Source: Kribbella sp. VKM Ac-2569
GTDB lineage: Bacteria; Actinomycetota; Actinomycetes; Propionibacteriales; Kribbellaceae
Assembly: GCF_004216905.1 (NCBI RefSeq)
Contig: NZ_SGXJ01000003.1
Coordinates: 124,001 to 188,000 of the forward strand
Direction of reading: 5' to 3'
Length of the DNA stretch: 64,000 nt
Part shown: in pieces, positions 41,876 to 50,767 of the stretch
Layout: the number at the start of each line of letters is the position of its first letter
Numbering within the stretch: the stretch's first letter is position 1
Translations under genes and position numbers: made by a program
The notes under the pieces: generated by a model
What the model was told of the DNA's origin: nothing
The model's input: only the letters and a program-made list of their open reading frames with translations
Database searches by the model: none

Positions 41876-42697
41876 ATGACTGCGGATGATGCCTATCGGC
41901 TGCGCTACGGATCGAGTACGGCGGCGTTCGCGCCGCCGGCGGAGTGGAACGACGTACTCGCCCAGCAACTCGGTCACCGGTCGGTACGGGCGTACCGCTC
42001 GGATCCGGTGCCCGACGCGACGTTGACGGCGTTGATCGCGGCGGCGCAGTCGGCTCCGACGTCCGGCAACCTCCAGCTGTGGAGTGTGGTCGCGGTGCGC
42101 GACGAGCAACGCCGTACCCGATTGGCGAAGCTGGCAGGGGAGCAGGACTTCATCGCGCAGGCTCCGCTGTTCCTCGTCTGGCTGGCCGACCTCGCCAGGG
42201 CACGACAGATCACCACCGAGCTCGGATCGGCGACCGCCGAGGCCGCGGACTTCGTCGAAGCAGCGGTCCTGGCCTTCGTCGACGTCGCCCTGGCCGCCCA
42301 GAACGCCGCACTGGCCGCGGAGTCGCTGGGCTTCGGCACGGTCTTCGTCGGCGCGATCCGCAACCGCCCCCTCGACGTCGCGGACGAGCTCGGCCTGCCA
42401 CCGAACGTGTTCCCGGTCTTCGGCCTGACCGTCGGCCGCCCCGACGGATTCGAGGAGACCGCGGTCAAGCCTCGTCTACCGCAGCAGGCCGTCCTGCATC
42501 ACGAGCAGTACGAGCTCGAGCCGCAGGCGGCGTACGTCGAGACCTACGAGGAGGTGCTGAACGCCTTCTACGCCGACGCCGGACTCCCGGCCGGATGGAT
42601 CGACCGCGTCGCCACCCGCTTCGGCACGGTCGCAGGCTTGAAGGGCCGCGAACACCTCCGCGAAGCCCTCCGCACCCGCGGCTTCGAACTGCGCTGA
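41876..42697 (+). CDS. NADPH-dependent FMN oxidoreductase, nitroreductase (NfsA/FRP) family
   Basis: 273 aa. The FMN-binding N-terminus LGHRSVRAYRSDPVP and SAPTSGNLQLWSVVAVRD, then the central VDVALAAQNAALAAESLGFG and the C-terminal LPQQAVLHHEQY, match the NfsA/flavin reductase branch. It would reduce nitroaromatics, quinones or flavins with NADPH. Several starts are possible: ATG 41876 (GAGAG upstream) or ATG 41864 in the same frame. The next gene, a large regulator, begins 78 bp downstream. Confidence 0.88.
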   Translation: MTADDAYRLRYGSSTAAFAPPAEWNDVLAQQLGHRSVRAYRSDPVPDATLTALIAAAQSAPTSGNLQLWSVVAVRDEQRRTRLAKLAGEQDFIAQAPLFLVWLADLARARQITTELGSATAEAADFVEAAVLAFVDVALAAQNAALAAESLGFGTVFVGAIRNRPLDVADELGLPPNVFPVFGLTVGRPDGFEETAVKPRLPQQAVLHHEQYELEPQAAYVETYEEVLNAFYADAGLPAGWIDRVATRFGTVAGLKGREHLREALRTRGFELR

Positions 42698-42762
42698 CCG
42701 GACGACGACGCGCTGGCGGCCGTTGCTGAAGGCCCATAATCCGAGTGACCTGGTCGCTTCCG

Positions 42763-42768
42763 TAGGAT
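42763..42768 (+). promoter_or_regulatory. -10 element of a leaderless transcript
   Basis: TAGGAT is 7 nt before the GTG at 42776. This supports GTG 42776 rather than the in-frame GTG at 42770 as the start. Confidence 0.5.
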
Positions 42769-42775
42769 CGTGCTC

Positions 42776-45700
42776 GTGCCCCGCAGGCGACAGGAGGAGC
42801 CGACGATCGGGTTCGGTGCGCTGTTACGGCGACTGCGCCAGGGCGCCGGAGTCACCCAGCGGGACCTCGCCGAGCGGGCCGGCGTGAGCATCGCGGCGAT
42901 CCGCGACCTGGAACAGGGCAGGACCCGGAGCCCGAAAGTCAGCTCGATCGAGGCCCTCGCGAACGCGCTGGACCTGACTGCACCGGAAACCGAAACCCTT
43001 CAGACCGCCGCCAAGACGCACCGCCCGGTCGCCGTCCCCGGCGCAGCCGGACCGGTGTACGTCGGCGTACTCGGCCCTCTCGAAGTCCGCACCGGAGACC
43101 TCGCGGTGCCGGTCAACTCGGCTCCACAACGAACTCTGCTGGCGCGCCTGGCTCTCACCGCCGGTACGACGGTCGCCCAGGACGAACTGGTGGACCTCCT
43201 CTGGCCACGCGGCGCACCCAGCAACGCCGTCAACCTGCTCCAGACCCGCGTCGCCCGGCTGCGACGATTGCTCGAGTCTGGCCGGCCAGCTGTCATCGTC
43301 GGCGGCCGCACCGGCTACCGACTGGCGCTCGATGACCTCGACCTCTTGCAGTTCCGCGAGCTCATAACCGAGGCAGCACGCGCCGACCCGGAGATCGCGC
43401 TGGCCAAGCTCGCTAGCGCCGTGGACCTGTGGCGCGGCGACAGTGACGTGGACGCGATCGCTCACAGCCCTCTCTATGCGGCCGTCGTCAACGAGTACAC
43501 GGCCGCCGTTCGAGCCTTCGCCGCGCTCGCACGCGACCTCGGCGAGCCGGAGCAAGCACTCGAGCCGCTGCGCGGACTGGCCCTGCGGCATGAGTTCGAC
43601 GAGCCGTTGCATGTCGAGCTGATCCAGACACTCGCTGCGGCGGGACGGCAGGTCGAGGCGCTCGCGGCGTACGACCGGATTCGGACCGCGCTCGTGGACC
43701 ACCTCGGCATCGACCCGGGGGAGCGGCTCCGCGCAGTTCACCTCGAGGTGCTGCGGCAGCAGACCGGTTCTCCAGCTGAGCCGTCGACGCGCGTGGTCGT
43801 CCAGCAGGCACCGTCCGCGCCACCGGACTTCGTCGGTCGGGCAGCGGAGTTGGAGACGATCCGTACGGCGCTCGGCGGGTCCAGCGGGGTGTCGTCGCGA
43901 GCCGTGCTGATCAACGGCATCGCCGGCGTCGGCAAGACTGCATTGGCCCTGACCGCCGCGCATCAGCTCCGCGAGCAGTACCCGGACGGGCAGCTGTACG
44001 CCGATCTGCGTGGCAGTGACACGACTACGCCCGCGCCGGTCCACGTACTCGGCCGCTTTCTGCGTGCTCTCGGCGTACCTGGTCGGCGTATCGGCACAGA
44101 CGAAGCCGAGGCGGCGGCTTTGCTGCGCAGCGAGCTCGCCGACCGGCGGATGCTGGTACTGCTCGACAACGCTCAGGATGCGGCGCAGGTGCGGCCGCTG
44201 CTGCCAGGAGCGGGCCGAAGCGACGTGATCGTCACCAGTCGGCGGCGGATGCCGGACCTGCTGGCCGCGGGCGTTGTGAGTCTGGAGCCGCTGCCGCAGG
44301 AGGACGCCGTACGGCTGATCGCTTCCACTGCGCGGACACCTGGGCTCGATGCCGACCTCGAGGGTGTGCGTGCGCTCGTCGAGGCCTGCGCCCGGCTCCC
44401 GCTTGCGCTGCGGATCGCAGGCGCGCGGCTCGCCACCCGGCAGGAATGGACCGTCGCCGATCTGGCCGGTCGCCTCGACGACGGCAACCGCCGGCTCACC
44501 GAACTCAGCCTTGGCGAGTCGAGCGTGCTCAACAGCTTCCAGCTCAGCTACGCGGATCTAAGTGCGGACGCCCAGCGCGCGTTCCGGATGTGCAGCCTGC
44601 ATCCCGGCGACGACTTCAGTGCCGAGAGTACGGCGATCCTTCTCCGTACGTCGACGGCCGAGGCGGAGCGCGTGCTGGAGTCGCTGCTCGAGGCGAACAT
44701 GCTCCTCCAGCACTCGAAGGACCGCTACCGGTTCCACGACCTGCTCGGCCTGTACTCGCGACGCCTTCTCGCCGAGGATCCCGAACACGAAACCGCCCGG
44801 ACCCGGCTGCACAGCTGGTACGCCGAGGCCGTGACTGCCGCGATCGACTGGGCGTATCCGCAACTCCTGCGCCTCGATGCCCACGGCGAAGCGGACTGGT
44901 ACTTCGCCTCCGAGGACGAGGCGCTCGCCTGGCTGGATCACGAACTGCCCGCCTTGCTGGCTGTTGTGCAGGGTGCAGCGAAGTCCGGTGAGGGGGAGCT
45001 GGCCTGGCGGATCGTGGACCAGCTCCGCGGGTACTTCCTGCTGCGCCGGGACGCGGACGGGTGGCTTCCTGCGGCCCGTGCCGGGTTGGACGCCGCCACT
45101 GCGGCCGGCGACGACCGCGCGTGCGTTGCCATGCTGATCAACCGGGCGCAGGCTTTCGGGGCGGTCGGACGTGACGCGGACGCGCTGTCCGATTGCCTGG
45201 CGGCGTCGGCCCTCGCGGTCGGTGTCGGGTGGAGCGAGGCCGCAGCCTATGTGGCTCATCAGACCGGGTGGCTGCAACTCGAGCGCGGCATGCTCGTCGA
45301 CGCCGAGCTCTGGATGCGCCGCGCGACGGAGCTGACCGCCGACGACCAGCGCGGCCACATCCGCGCCATCGTGGTCAACGGACTCGGGATGATCCGGCTC
45401 CACCAAGGCGAACTCGCCGAAGCGGCAGACCTGTTCGCGGCCGCGCTGAAGCTCAACGAGACCGGTCGCGAGACGTCGGCGCTCGCGAACCGGGGCAATC
45501 TGGCGAGCGCGTTGCGGCAACTGGGCGAGGTCGACCGTGCGGCGGGCCTGCTCGACGACGTCCTGACGTCGTACCAGCGCCGCTCGCACGTCCGCGGTGA
45601 GTTGTCGACGCTGGACGAGCTCGCGCGGTTGTACAGCCAGCGCGGCGAGGGTACGGCGGCTTTGCGTACGGCGCTGCGAGCGCATCAACTCGCAATCGTC

Positions 45701-45994
45701 GTACGCGATCGCAAGGCCCAGGCACAGACTGCGTCGGCGGTTGCCGAGGCGCACCTGGCGTTGGGTGATGCCACGGCAGCCATTGACTGGATCGAAGACT
45801 GCCTCACGATCGCCCGCGCAACGTATCCCTTCCTCGAGACCCACGCCCTACTGACCCTCTCGACCGCCCAAACCCAAGCCGGCAACCCAACGGCCGCCGT
45901 CAATGCCGCCACTCAAGCGGCATCGATCGCCCACACTCACGGCTTTCACCTCCTCAATGCCCAAGCCGCGGCCGTCCTCCCACTCCACACCTGA
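42776..45994 (+). CDS. XRE-SARP/BTAD-NB-ARC-TPR regulator (AfsR-like)
   Basis: 1072 aa, four-part regulator. An XRE helix-turn-helix (about 10-65: LRRLRQGAGVTQRDLAERAG) is followed by a SARP winged-helix domain (VYVGVLGPLEVRTGD) and BTAD domain to about 325 (DPGERLRAVHLEVLR). The NB-ARC ATPase has Walker A GIAGVGKTALAL, Walker B RMLVLLDNA and VIVTSRRRMPDLL. The C-terminal third is TPR-like (LGMIRLHQGELAEAADLFAA). AfsR-type proteins integrate ATP and protein signals to activate transcription; having both an XRE and a SARP DNA-binding domain is less common. Targets are unknown; the flavin reductase upstream and the efflux pump are candidates. Start chosen from the leaderless promoter. Confidence 0.9.
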   Translation: MPRRRQEEPTIGFGALLRRLRQGAGVTQRDLAERAGVSIAAIRDLEQGRTRSPKVSSIEALANALDLTAPETETLQTAAKTHRPVAVPGAAGPVYVGVLGPLEVRTGDLAVPVNSAPQRTLLARLALTAGTTVAQDELVDLLWPRGAPSNAVNLLQTRVARLRRLLESGRPAVIVGGRTGYRLALDDLDLLQFRELITEAARADPEIALAKLASAVDLWRGDSDVDAIAHSPLYAAVVNEYTAAVRAFAALARDLGEPEQALEPLRGLALRHEFDEPLHVELIQTLAAAGRQVEALAAYDRIRTALVDHLGIDPGERLRAVHLEVLRQQTGSPAEPSTRVVVQQAPSAPPDFVGRAAELETIRTALGGSSGVSSRAVLINGIAGVGKTALALTAAHQLREQYPDGQLYADLRGSDTTTPAPVHVLGRFLRALGVPGRRIGTDEAEAAALLRSELADRRMLVLLDNAQDAAQVRPLLPGAGRSDVIVTSRRRMPDLLAAGVVSLEPLPQEDAVRLIASTARTPGLDADLEGVRALVEACARLPLALRIAGARLATRQEWTVADLAGRLDDGNRRLTELSLGESSVLNSFQLSYADLSADAQRAFRMCSLHPGDDFSAESTAILLRTSTAEAERVLESLLEANMLLQHSKDRYRFHDLLGLYSRRLLAEDPEHETARTRLHSWYAEAVTAAIDWAYPQLLRLDAHGEADWYFASEDEALAWLDHELPALLAVVQGAAKSGEGELAWRIVDQLRGYFLLRRDADGWLPAARAGLDAATAAGDDRACVAMLINRAQAFGAVGRDADALSDCLAASALAVGVGWSEAAAYVAHQTGWLQLERGMLVDAELWMRRATELTADDQRGHIRAIVVNGLGMIRLHQGELAEAADLFAAALKLNETGRETSALANRGNLASALRQLGEVDRAAGLLDDVLTSYQRRSHVRGELSTLDELARLYSQRGEGTAALRTALRAHQLAIVVRDRKAQAQTASAVAEAHLALGDATAAIDWIEDCLTIARATYPFLETHALLTLSTAQTQAGNPTAAVNAATQAASIAHTHGFHLLNAQAAAVLPLHT

Positions 45995-46000
45995 GATTGG

Positions 46001-46048
46001 TTGCTCCTCGGGTAGCGGTTGGCTTATCGTTGCGCAAACGATTGAGCA
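46001..46048 (+). promoter_or_regulatory. Promoter and LacI operator before CoA-transferase 1
   Basis: TTGCTC (46001-46006) and TATCGT (46025-46030) are 18 bp apart. Immediately after, at 46031-46048, is TGCGCAAACGATTGAGCA, a LacI-type palindrome with central CG, over the transcription start. It shares 17 of 18 bases with the site at 48315. Confidence 0.75.
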
Positions 46049-46075
46049 GGTGGTGGCGTGCGAGCGGGGGATGGG

Positions 46076-47221
46076 ATGCAGGCGGCGGAGCTTCCGTTGG
46101 CGGGAGTCGTGGTGCTGGACTTCAGCCAGTTCCTGGCGGGTCCGGTCGCGGCGCTGCGGCTGGCTGATCTCGGTGCGCGGGTGATCAAGATCGAGCGGCC
46201 GGTGACCGGCGAGATCGGCCGCACACTTGCCTTCGCGGGCCGGTGGGCGGACGAGGACACGGTCTCGTTCCACGCCATGAACCGGAACAAGGAGGCGGTC
46301 GTTGCCGACCTCAAGGATCCCGGCGAACTCGAGCAGGTCAAGAGCCTCGTCGCGCGCGCCGACGTACTGATCCACAACTTCCGGCCAGGCGTGATGGAGC
46401 GACTCGGCCTCGACTACGAGTCCGCGAGGGCGCTGAATCCAGGACTCGTGTACGCCGCCGCGTCCGGGTACGGCGCCGACGGGCCGTGGGCAAGCCGCCC
46501 GGGCCAGGACCTGCTCGCGCAGTCCGTCTCGGGTCTCACGTGGGTGAACGGAGGCGATCGCCCTGTCACGGTCGGCCTCTCGCTGGCCGACCACCTACTC
46601 AGCTGTCACCTCGCCGAGGGCGTGACAGCCTTGCTGGTCCGCAAACTACGCACGGGCCGCGGCGGCCTGATCGAGACAAGCCTCCTCGAAGGCATGCTGG
46701 ACCTGCAGTCCACCCTCCTCACCGCCCACCTCAACAAGTCGGCACCCGACCCCGCCGACACCCTCACTCCACACTCCCTCTACCCAACTGCCGACGGCTA
46801 CCTAGCCATCGCCCCAACCCGCCGCGACAACCTAATCCAAGCCCTAGTCAACAACTCCGCCTCCGCTCCCGCAGCTGGACCGGCGGGGAGCGAGAGTTGG
46901 GTTGCGGAGCAGCTCTTGGCGGCCGGTACGGCGTACTGGCTTGAGGTTCTCGGGGAGGTCGGGATCGAGTGTGCGCCGCTGCGGACGCTGGACGAACTGA
47001 TCGCGTCGCCCGAGTTCGCTGCGATCGAGATGACGCAGACCGTGGAGCGTCCGCCGGCCGAACCAGGTGGTGAGTCGCTCCGGCTGACGACCACGCGCAG
47101 CCCGATCCGCATCGACGGCAAGGTGCTCCGCAACCACCGAGCGGCACCACGCCTCGGAGCCCAAGGCCGCCTACACAACGGCGCCGACCCACTCGCCGAA
47201 GCCGGTCCCGTTGATGAGTGA
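46076..47221 (+). CDS. Class III CoA-transferase (CaiB/BaiF family), copy 1
   Basis: 381 aa. It has the family start LPLAGVVVLDFSQFLAGPVA, the CoA-binding segment FHAMNRNKEAVVADLKDP, NFRPGVMERLGLDY, and SGYGADGPWASRPGQDLLAQ where the Asp after PGQ is the predicted catalytic residue that forms the acyl-anhydride/CoA ester. It should move CoA between carboxylic acids. The N-terminal half is very similar to the second copy at 52802, while the middle (about 230-290) differs. ATG 46076 follows GGGGGATGGG. It is under the LacI operator at 46031 and is followed by the LacI gene. Confidence 0.92.
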   Translation: MQAAELPLAGVVVLDFSQFLAGPVAALRLADLGARVIKIERPVTGEIGRTLAFAGRWADEDTVSFHAMNRNKEAVVADLKDPGELEQVKSLVARADVLIHNFRPGVMERLGLDYESARALNPGLVYAAASGYGADGPWASRPGQDLLAQSVSGLTWVNGGDRPVTVGLSLADHLLSCHLAEGVTALLVRKLRTGRGGLIETSLLEGMLDLQSTLLTAHLNKSAPDPADTLTPHSLYPTADGYLAIAPTRRDNLIQALVNNSASAPAAGPAGSESWVAEQLLAAGTAYWLEVLGEVGIECAPLRTLDELIASPEFAAIEMTQTVERPPAEPGGESLRLTTTRSPIRIDGKVLRNHRAAPRLGAQGRLHNGADPLAEAGPVDE

Positions 47222-47251
47222 GTCGGGTGGGGCGCGGGGTGGGGGCGTCAG

Positions 47252-47257
47252 TAGGGT
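47252..47257 (+). promoter_or_regulatory. -10 element of leaderless lacI transcript
   Basis: TAGGGT lies 7 nt before the ATG at 47265, giving the repressor gene its own start in addition to read-through from the CoA-transferase gene. Confidence 0.45.
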
Positions 47258-47264
47258 GGGCGGT

Positions 47265-48281
47265 ATGGCCACCCTGGGAGACGTCGCCGCCCGTGCCGGC
47301 GTCTCGATTTCTGCTGTGTCGCGGGTGCTCAGCGACGCACCGGACTCACGTGTGAGTGCGGCGACTCGTGAGCGGATCGTCGACGCGGCGCGGGAGCTGA
47401 ACTACCGCCCCAACTTCGCGGGTCGCGCGCTCAAGTCCGCGCGTACCCAGGTAGTCGGTCTGGTCGTCCCGGACATCACCAACGCGCTGTTCACCGAACT
47501 CATGCACGGCGCCGAGGACGAGGCCACCGAGCGGGGGTACACGGTCCTGCTCGGCCGCTCGGACGACGTACGACCAGGCGGCGAGGTCATCGCCCGCCTG
47601 ATCGGCGAAGGCCGGGTCGACGGTATGGCGCTCCAGGTCGGGGACGCGGTGCAACCCGCGGGTCTGCGCGACCTGCTCACCGCGCAGGCCCCGATCGTGC
47701 TCGTCAACTCCTCCATCCCGGGTCACGTCGGCTCGGTCACCCTCGACGATCATCACGGTGCGCTGATCGCGACGCAGCATCTCCTCGAGCTCGGGCACGA
47801 GCGGATCGCCTTCGCCAACGGGCTCCCGCGGTCGTTCACTGCGAAACGGCGACGTACCGGGTACAAGCTGGCGCTCGCAGGCGCCCGCGTACGGGTGCCG
47901 AAGGAGTACGAGACCAGGATCGGCTACACCGTCGACAACGGACGTACGGCGCTGCACCGGTTGATGGCGCTCGACCCGAAACCGACAGGCGTCGTGGTCG
48001 CGAACGTCAACGCCGCCGTCGGCCTGCTGGGGGAGGCGCGCAAGGCCGGGATCCGCGTCCCGGAAGACCTCTCCGTCGTCACAGTCCACGACTCATGGAC
48101 CGCCGAGAACACCTGGCCACCCCTCACCGCGGTGAAGATGCAGTTCTACACCGTCGGCCGCACCGCCGTCCGCAGCGTCATCCGCCGCATCGAAACCGGC
48201 GAAACCTCCGACGAGGTCGTCACCGACCCGCCACCGGAACTCGTGATCCGCGAGTCCACCGCATCACCTCGCTCCGCCTGA
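47265..48281 (+). CDS. LacI family repressor of the CoA/ABC catabolic regulon
   Basis: 338 aa. The helix-turn-helix MATLGDVAARAGVSISAVSR and the hinge FAGRALKSARTQ are canonical. The effector domain follows the ribose-repressor pattern (VVGLVVPDITNALFTELMHG, ALIATQHLLELGHERIAFAN). Near the end VHDSWTAENTWPPLTAVKMQ replaces the usual DD/T pattern. It sits between CoA-transferase 1 and the transporter operon, both of which carry the same operator, so it is very likely their repressor. An in-frame ATG at 47214 would overlap the CoA-transferase, but the domain and -10 spacing favour 47265. Confidence 0.93.
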   Translation: MATLGDVAARAGVSISAVSRVLSDAPDSRVSAATRERIVDAARELNYRPNFAGRALKSARTQVVGLVVPDITNALFTELMHGAEDEATERGYTVLLGRSDDVRPGGEVIARLIGEGRVDGMALQVGDAVQPAGLRDLLTAQAPIVLVNSSIPGHVGSVTLDDHHGALIATQHLLELGHERIAFANGLPRSFTAKRRRTGYKLALAGARVRVPKEYETRIGYTVDNGRTALHRLMALDPKPTGVVVANVNAAVGLLGEARKAGIRVPEDLSVVTVHDSWTAENTWPPLTAVKMQFYTVGRTAVRSVIRRIETGETSDEVVTDPPPELVIRESTASPRSA

Positions 48282-48314
48282 CCGCGGTGTCCCCGGGGGG
48301 TGTGCAAAAGTCCG

Positions 48315-48332
48315 TGCGCAAACGATTGACCA
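48315..48332 (+). promoter_or_regulatory. LacI operator O1 of the transporter operon
   Basis: TGCGCAAACGATTGACCA matches the site at 46031 in 17 of 18 bases and overlaps the -35 element of the operon promoter. Confidence 0.8.
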
Positions 48333-48355
48333 ATCTGGGGTCTGCGGTTTAGCGT
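48326..48355 (+). promoter_or_regulatory. Promoter of the transporter-CoA operon
   Basis: TTGACC (48326-48331) and TAGCGT (48350-48355) are 18 bp apart, flanked by operators O1 and O2. Confidence 0.65.
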
Positions 48356-48357
48356 TT

Positions 48358-48377
48358 CTGCTCTAACGTTTGAGCAG
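48358..48377 (+). promoter_or_regulatory. LacI operator O2 of the transporter operon
   Basis: CTGCTCTAACGTTTGAGCAG is a 20-bp palindrome with a single mismatched pair, sharing the AACG and TTGAGCA core with the other two sites. It lies just after the -10, at the expected transcription start. Confidence 0.8.
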
Positions 48378-48436
48378 ATGGTGCTTCGGCTTGGATTTGC
48401 CGCCCCGCTCGGGACACGAAGCGAAGGAGTTCGTTC

Positions 48437-49774
48437 ATGAAGTCACCCGGAGTACGTCCCGGGACAGTGCGCACTGTGGCTGTTGCGGCGGTTGTGTGTG
48501 CGGTGGGTTTGCTGGCTGCTTGTGGTTCGTCGGGGGGTGGGGCGGGCGCGGATGTCAAGCAGACCGACTCCGGTGGGGCGATCACGGTGTGGGTGGATCC
48601 GCCGCGGGTGCCTGCTGCCAAGGCGTTTCAGAAGGCGCATCCTGAGATCAAGGTGACGCTGAACCAGATCGACGGGACCGTCGGCGGCAAGTCGTTGCAG
48701 CAGCAGTTCGCGCAGTTCAACCAGGCCGGCAAGGGCTGGCCGGACGCGATCTTCTTCCCGTCCAACGACGACATCGCCTGGGCAGCGGGTGCGCAGGTCA
48801 ACTTCACGGCCGACCTCACGGACCTGGTCCCGGACGTGATCAAGGGGTATGAGGACGCCGTGATCGCGCCGTGCAAGATCGACGGCAAGATCCGCTGCCT
48901 GCGGAACGACGCCGCGCCTGACATCTTCTGGTACAACAAGGCCTTCTTCACGCAGAACGGGTACCAGGTTCCCAAGACCTGGGAGGAGTACGGCGACCTC
49001 GCGGTGCGCATCGCGAAGGAGCACCCGGGCAAGCTGAGCGGCTTCACCGGCGACGCGTATGCACCCGACCGGTACCTGTGGGCCTCCGGCTGCCCGACGA
49101 ACGCCCGCAAGTCCGAGACCGAGGTCCACCTCGACCTGACCGACCAGAAGTGCGTGCGAGCCAAGGAGTTGCTCGCGAAACTCGTGCAGGCGAAGGCAGT
49201 TTCGACCGTCGGGATCTTCGACGCGGATGCGGCCAAGGTGGGCAAGGACCTCGTCATGAGCCCCGGTGCTGCCTGGTGGGGCGACTACCTGTTCCGTCAG
49301 TCCTGGAAGATCCCCGCCGGTCAGATGACGGGCGTCGCGCCGCTGACGTGGAAGGGCGAGGACAAGCCGGCCACCGGCAACGAGGGCGGGGGACTGTGGG
49401 GCTTCTCGCGCCACATCACCGGTAAGCAACTCGAGAACACGCTCACGTTCGCGAAGTTCGTTGCCACCGACCCCAAATGGCAGGTCGAGCTGTCGACCGG
49501 TCTTCCGGCGTACGGGCCGGTCCAGGACGCGTGGATCGCGAAGCAGGCCAAGGGGCAGTACTTCGCCGACAACGCGGGGACGTTCGCCGCGATGAAGGGC
49601 GCCACCGCGTACGTCCAGCCGGATCACTCGTACCTGCTCTACAACACGGGCAGCGTGTGGACCGAGACGATGGCGGCCGGCCTGGCGTCGGGCAAGGGCG
49701 TTGACCAGGCGTGGACCGGGTTCAACGACGAACTTCTGAAGCAAGCCAAGGCCATGGGCTACACCGTCAAGTAG
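48437..49774 (+). CDS. ABC transporter sugar-type solute-binding lipoprotein
   Basis: 445 aa. The signal peptide ends in the lipobox LLAAC with Cys29 as the lipid-modified residue, so the protein is anchored outside the membrane. The fold is SBP family 1 (ITVWVDPPRVPAAKAFQKAH, PDIFWYNKAFFTQNGYQVPK, GLWGFSRHITGKQLENTL). The family binds mono- or oligosaccharides or related polyols; this ligand is unknown. It is the first gene of an operon controlled by two LacI operators. Confidence 0.95.
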   Translation: MKSPGVRPGTVRTVAVAAVVCAVGLLAACGSSGGGAGADVKQTDSGGAITVWVDPPRVPAAKAFQKAHPEIKVTLNQIDGTVGGKSLQQQFAQFNQAGKGWPDAIFFPSNDDIAWAAGAQVNFTADLTDLVPDVIKGYEDAVIAPCKIDGKIRCLRNDAAPDIFWYNKAFFTQNGYQVPKTWEEYGDLAVRIAKEHPGKLSGFTGDAYAPDRYLWASGCPTNARKSETEVHLDLTDQKCVRAKELLAKLVQAKAVSTVGIFDADAAKVGKDLVMSPGAAWWGDYLFRQSWKIPAGQMTGVAPLTWKGEDKPATGNEGGGLWGFSRHITGKQLENTLTFAKFVATDPKWQVELSTGLPAYGPVQDAWIAKQAKGQYFADNAGTFAAMKGATAYVQPDHSYLLYNTGSVWTETMAAGLASGKGVDQAWTGFNDELLKQAKAMGYTVK

Positions 49775-49801
49775 AGCAGTCAAGTAGAGCAGGAGTTCCG
49801 C

Positions 49802-50767
49802 ATGACGACCGCGACGGTCGACAAGCGCAGTACGAGTGTGCCGGTGCCGAAGCCGCAGCGATCCCGGGCGAAGGCGTCCCGGTCGAGTGAGACGCGCGGC
49901 GCCTGGATCCTGTTGTCGCCGTACGTCGTCCTGCTGCTCATCGGCGGCATCGTGCCGGTGGGCTACGCGATCAAGACTGCTCTGGAGAAGCCGCCGACAC
50001 CGCTGGACCCGAGCACCGGGTTCGGCGGTGTGGCGAGCTTCAAGACGGTGTTCACCGACTACCGGTTCGTCGACACGTTCCAGAACGTGCTCGCGACGCT
50101 GGTGATCTGGCTGCCGATCATGATGGTCGGCATCGTCGGCCTCGCGCTGCTGATCCACGCCAGCCCCGGCCGGTTCGGTTCGGCGATGCGGTTCGTCTAC
50201 TACATCCCCGGCGCACTGGCCGGTATCGCGAACTTCGTCCTGTGGGTGTACCTGCTCAACCCTGGGCAGTCGCCGATCGAGGGGTTCTGGCACGCGATCG
50301 GCGTCGACACGATCAAACAGGCGGTCGCCGCACCGGGTCAGCTGCCGTTCATCCTCACCGCGATGATGTTCTTCCAGGGCGTCGGCTCGTGGATCGTCGT
50401 CGTCAACGGCGGGCTGAACGGCATCTCCGAGGACGTCTTGGAGGCGGCCGCCCTGGACGGCGCGAACGCGTGGCAGCTCGCCTGGCACGTCAAACTCCCG
50501 ATCATCCGGCCGTGGATCGGGTACGCCGCCTTGATGAATCTCGCGTACGGATTCCAGCTGTTCCTCGAGCCACAGCTCCTCGACCAGGTGGCGAGCAACG
50601 CGCTGCCCGACCAGTGGACGCCGACGCAGCTCGGGTACGCGTTTGCCTTCAGCAACTACAACTTCCCGGCCGCGGCGGCGATGTCGCTGATCCTGCTCGT
50701 GATCACCCTCGGCATCGGACTGCTGATCGTGTTCCGCAGCGGGCTCTTCGGCAAGGAGGACAACTAA
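49802..50767 (+). CDS. ABC sugar-type permease, MalF-like
   Basis: 321 aa with six membrane segments after a 40-residue basic N-terminus. The EAA loop is EDVLEAAALDGANAWQLAWH, which contacts the ATPase. It is 27 bp after the binding-protein gene. The ribosome site is AGGAG upstream of ATG 49802. Confidence 0.94.
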   Translation: MTTATVDKRSTSVPVPKPQRSRAKASRSSETRGAWILLSPYVVLLLIGGIVPVGYAIKTALEKPPTPLDPSTGFGGVASFKTVFTDYRFVDTFQNVLATLVIWLPIMMVGIVGLALLIHASPGRFGSAMRFVYYIPGALAGIANFVLWVYLLNPGQSPIEGFWHAIGVDTIKQAVAAPGQLPFILTAMMFFQGVGSWIVVVNGGLNGISEDVLEAAALDGANAWQLAWHVKLPIIRPWIGYAALMNLAYGFQLFLEPQLLDQVASNALPDQWTPTQLGYAFAFSNYNFPAAAAMSLILLVITLGIGLLIVFRSGLFGKEDN

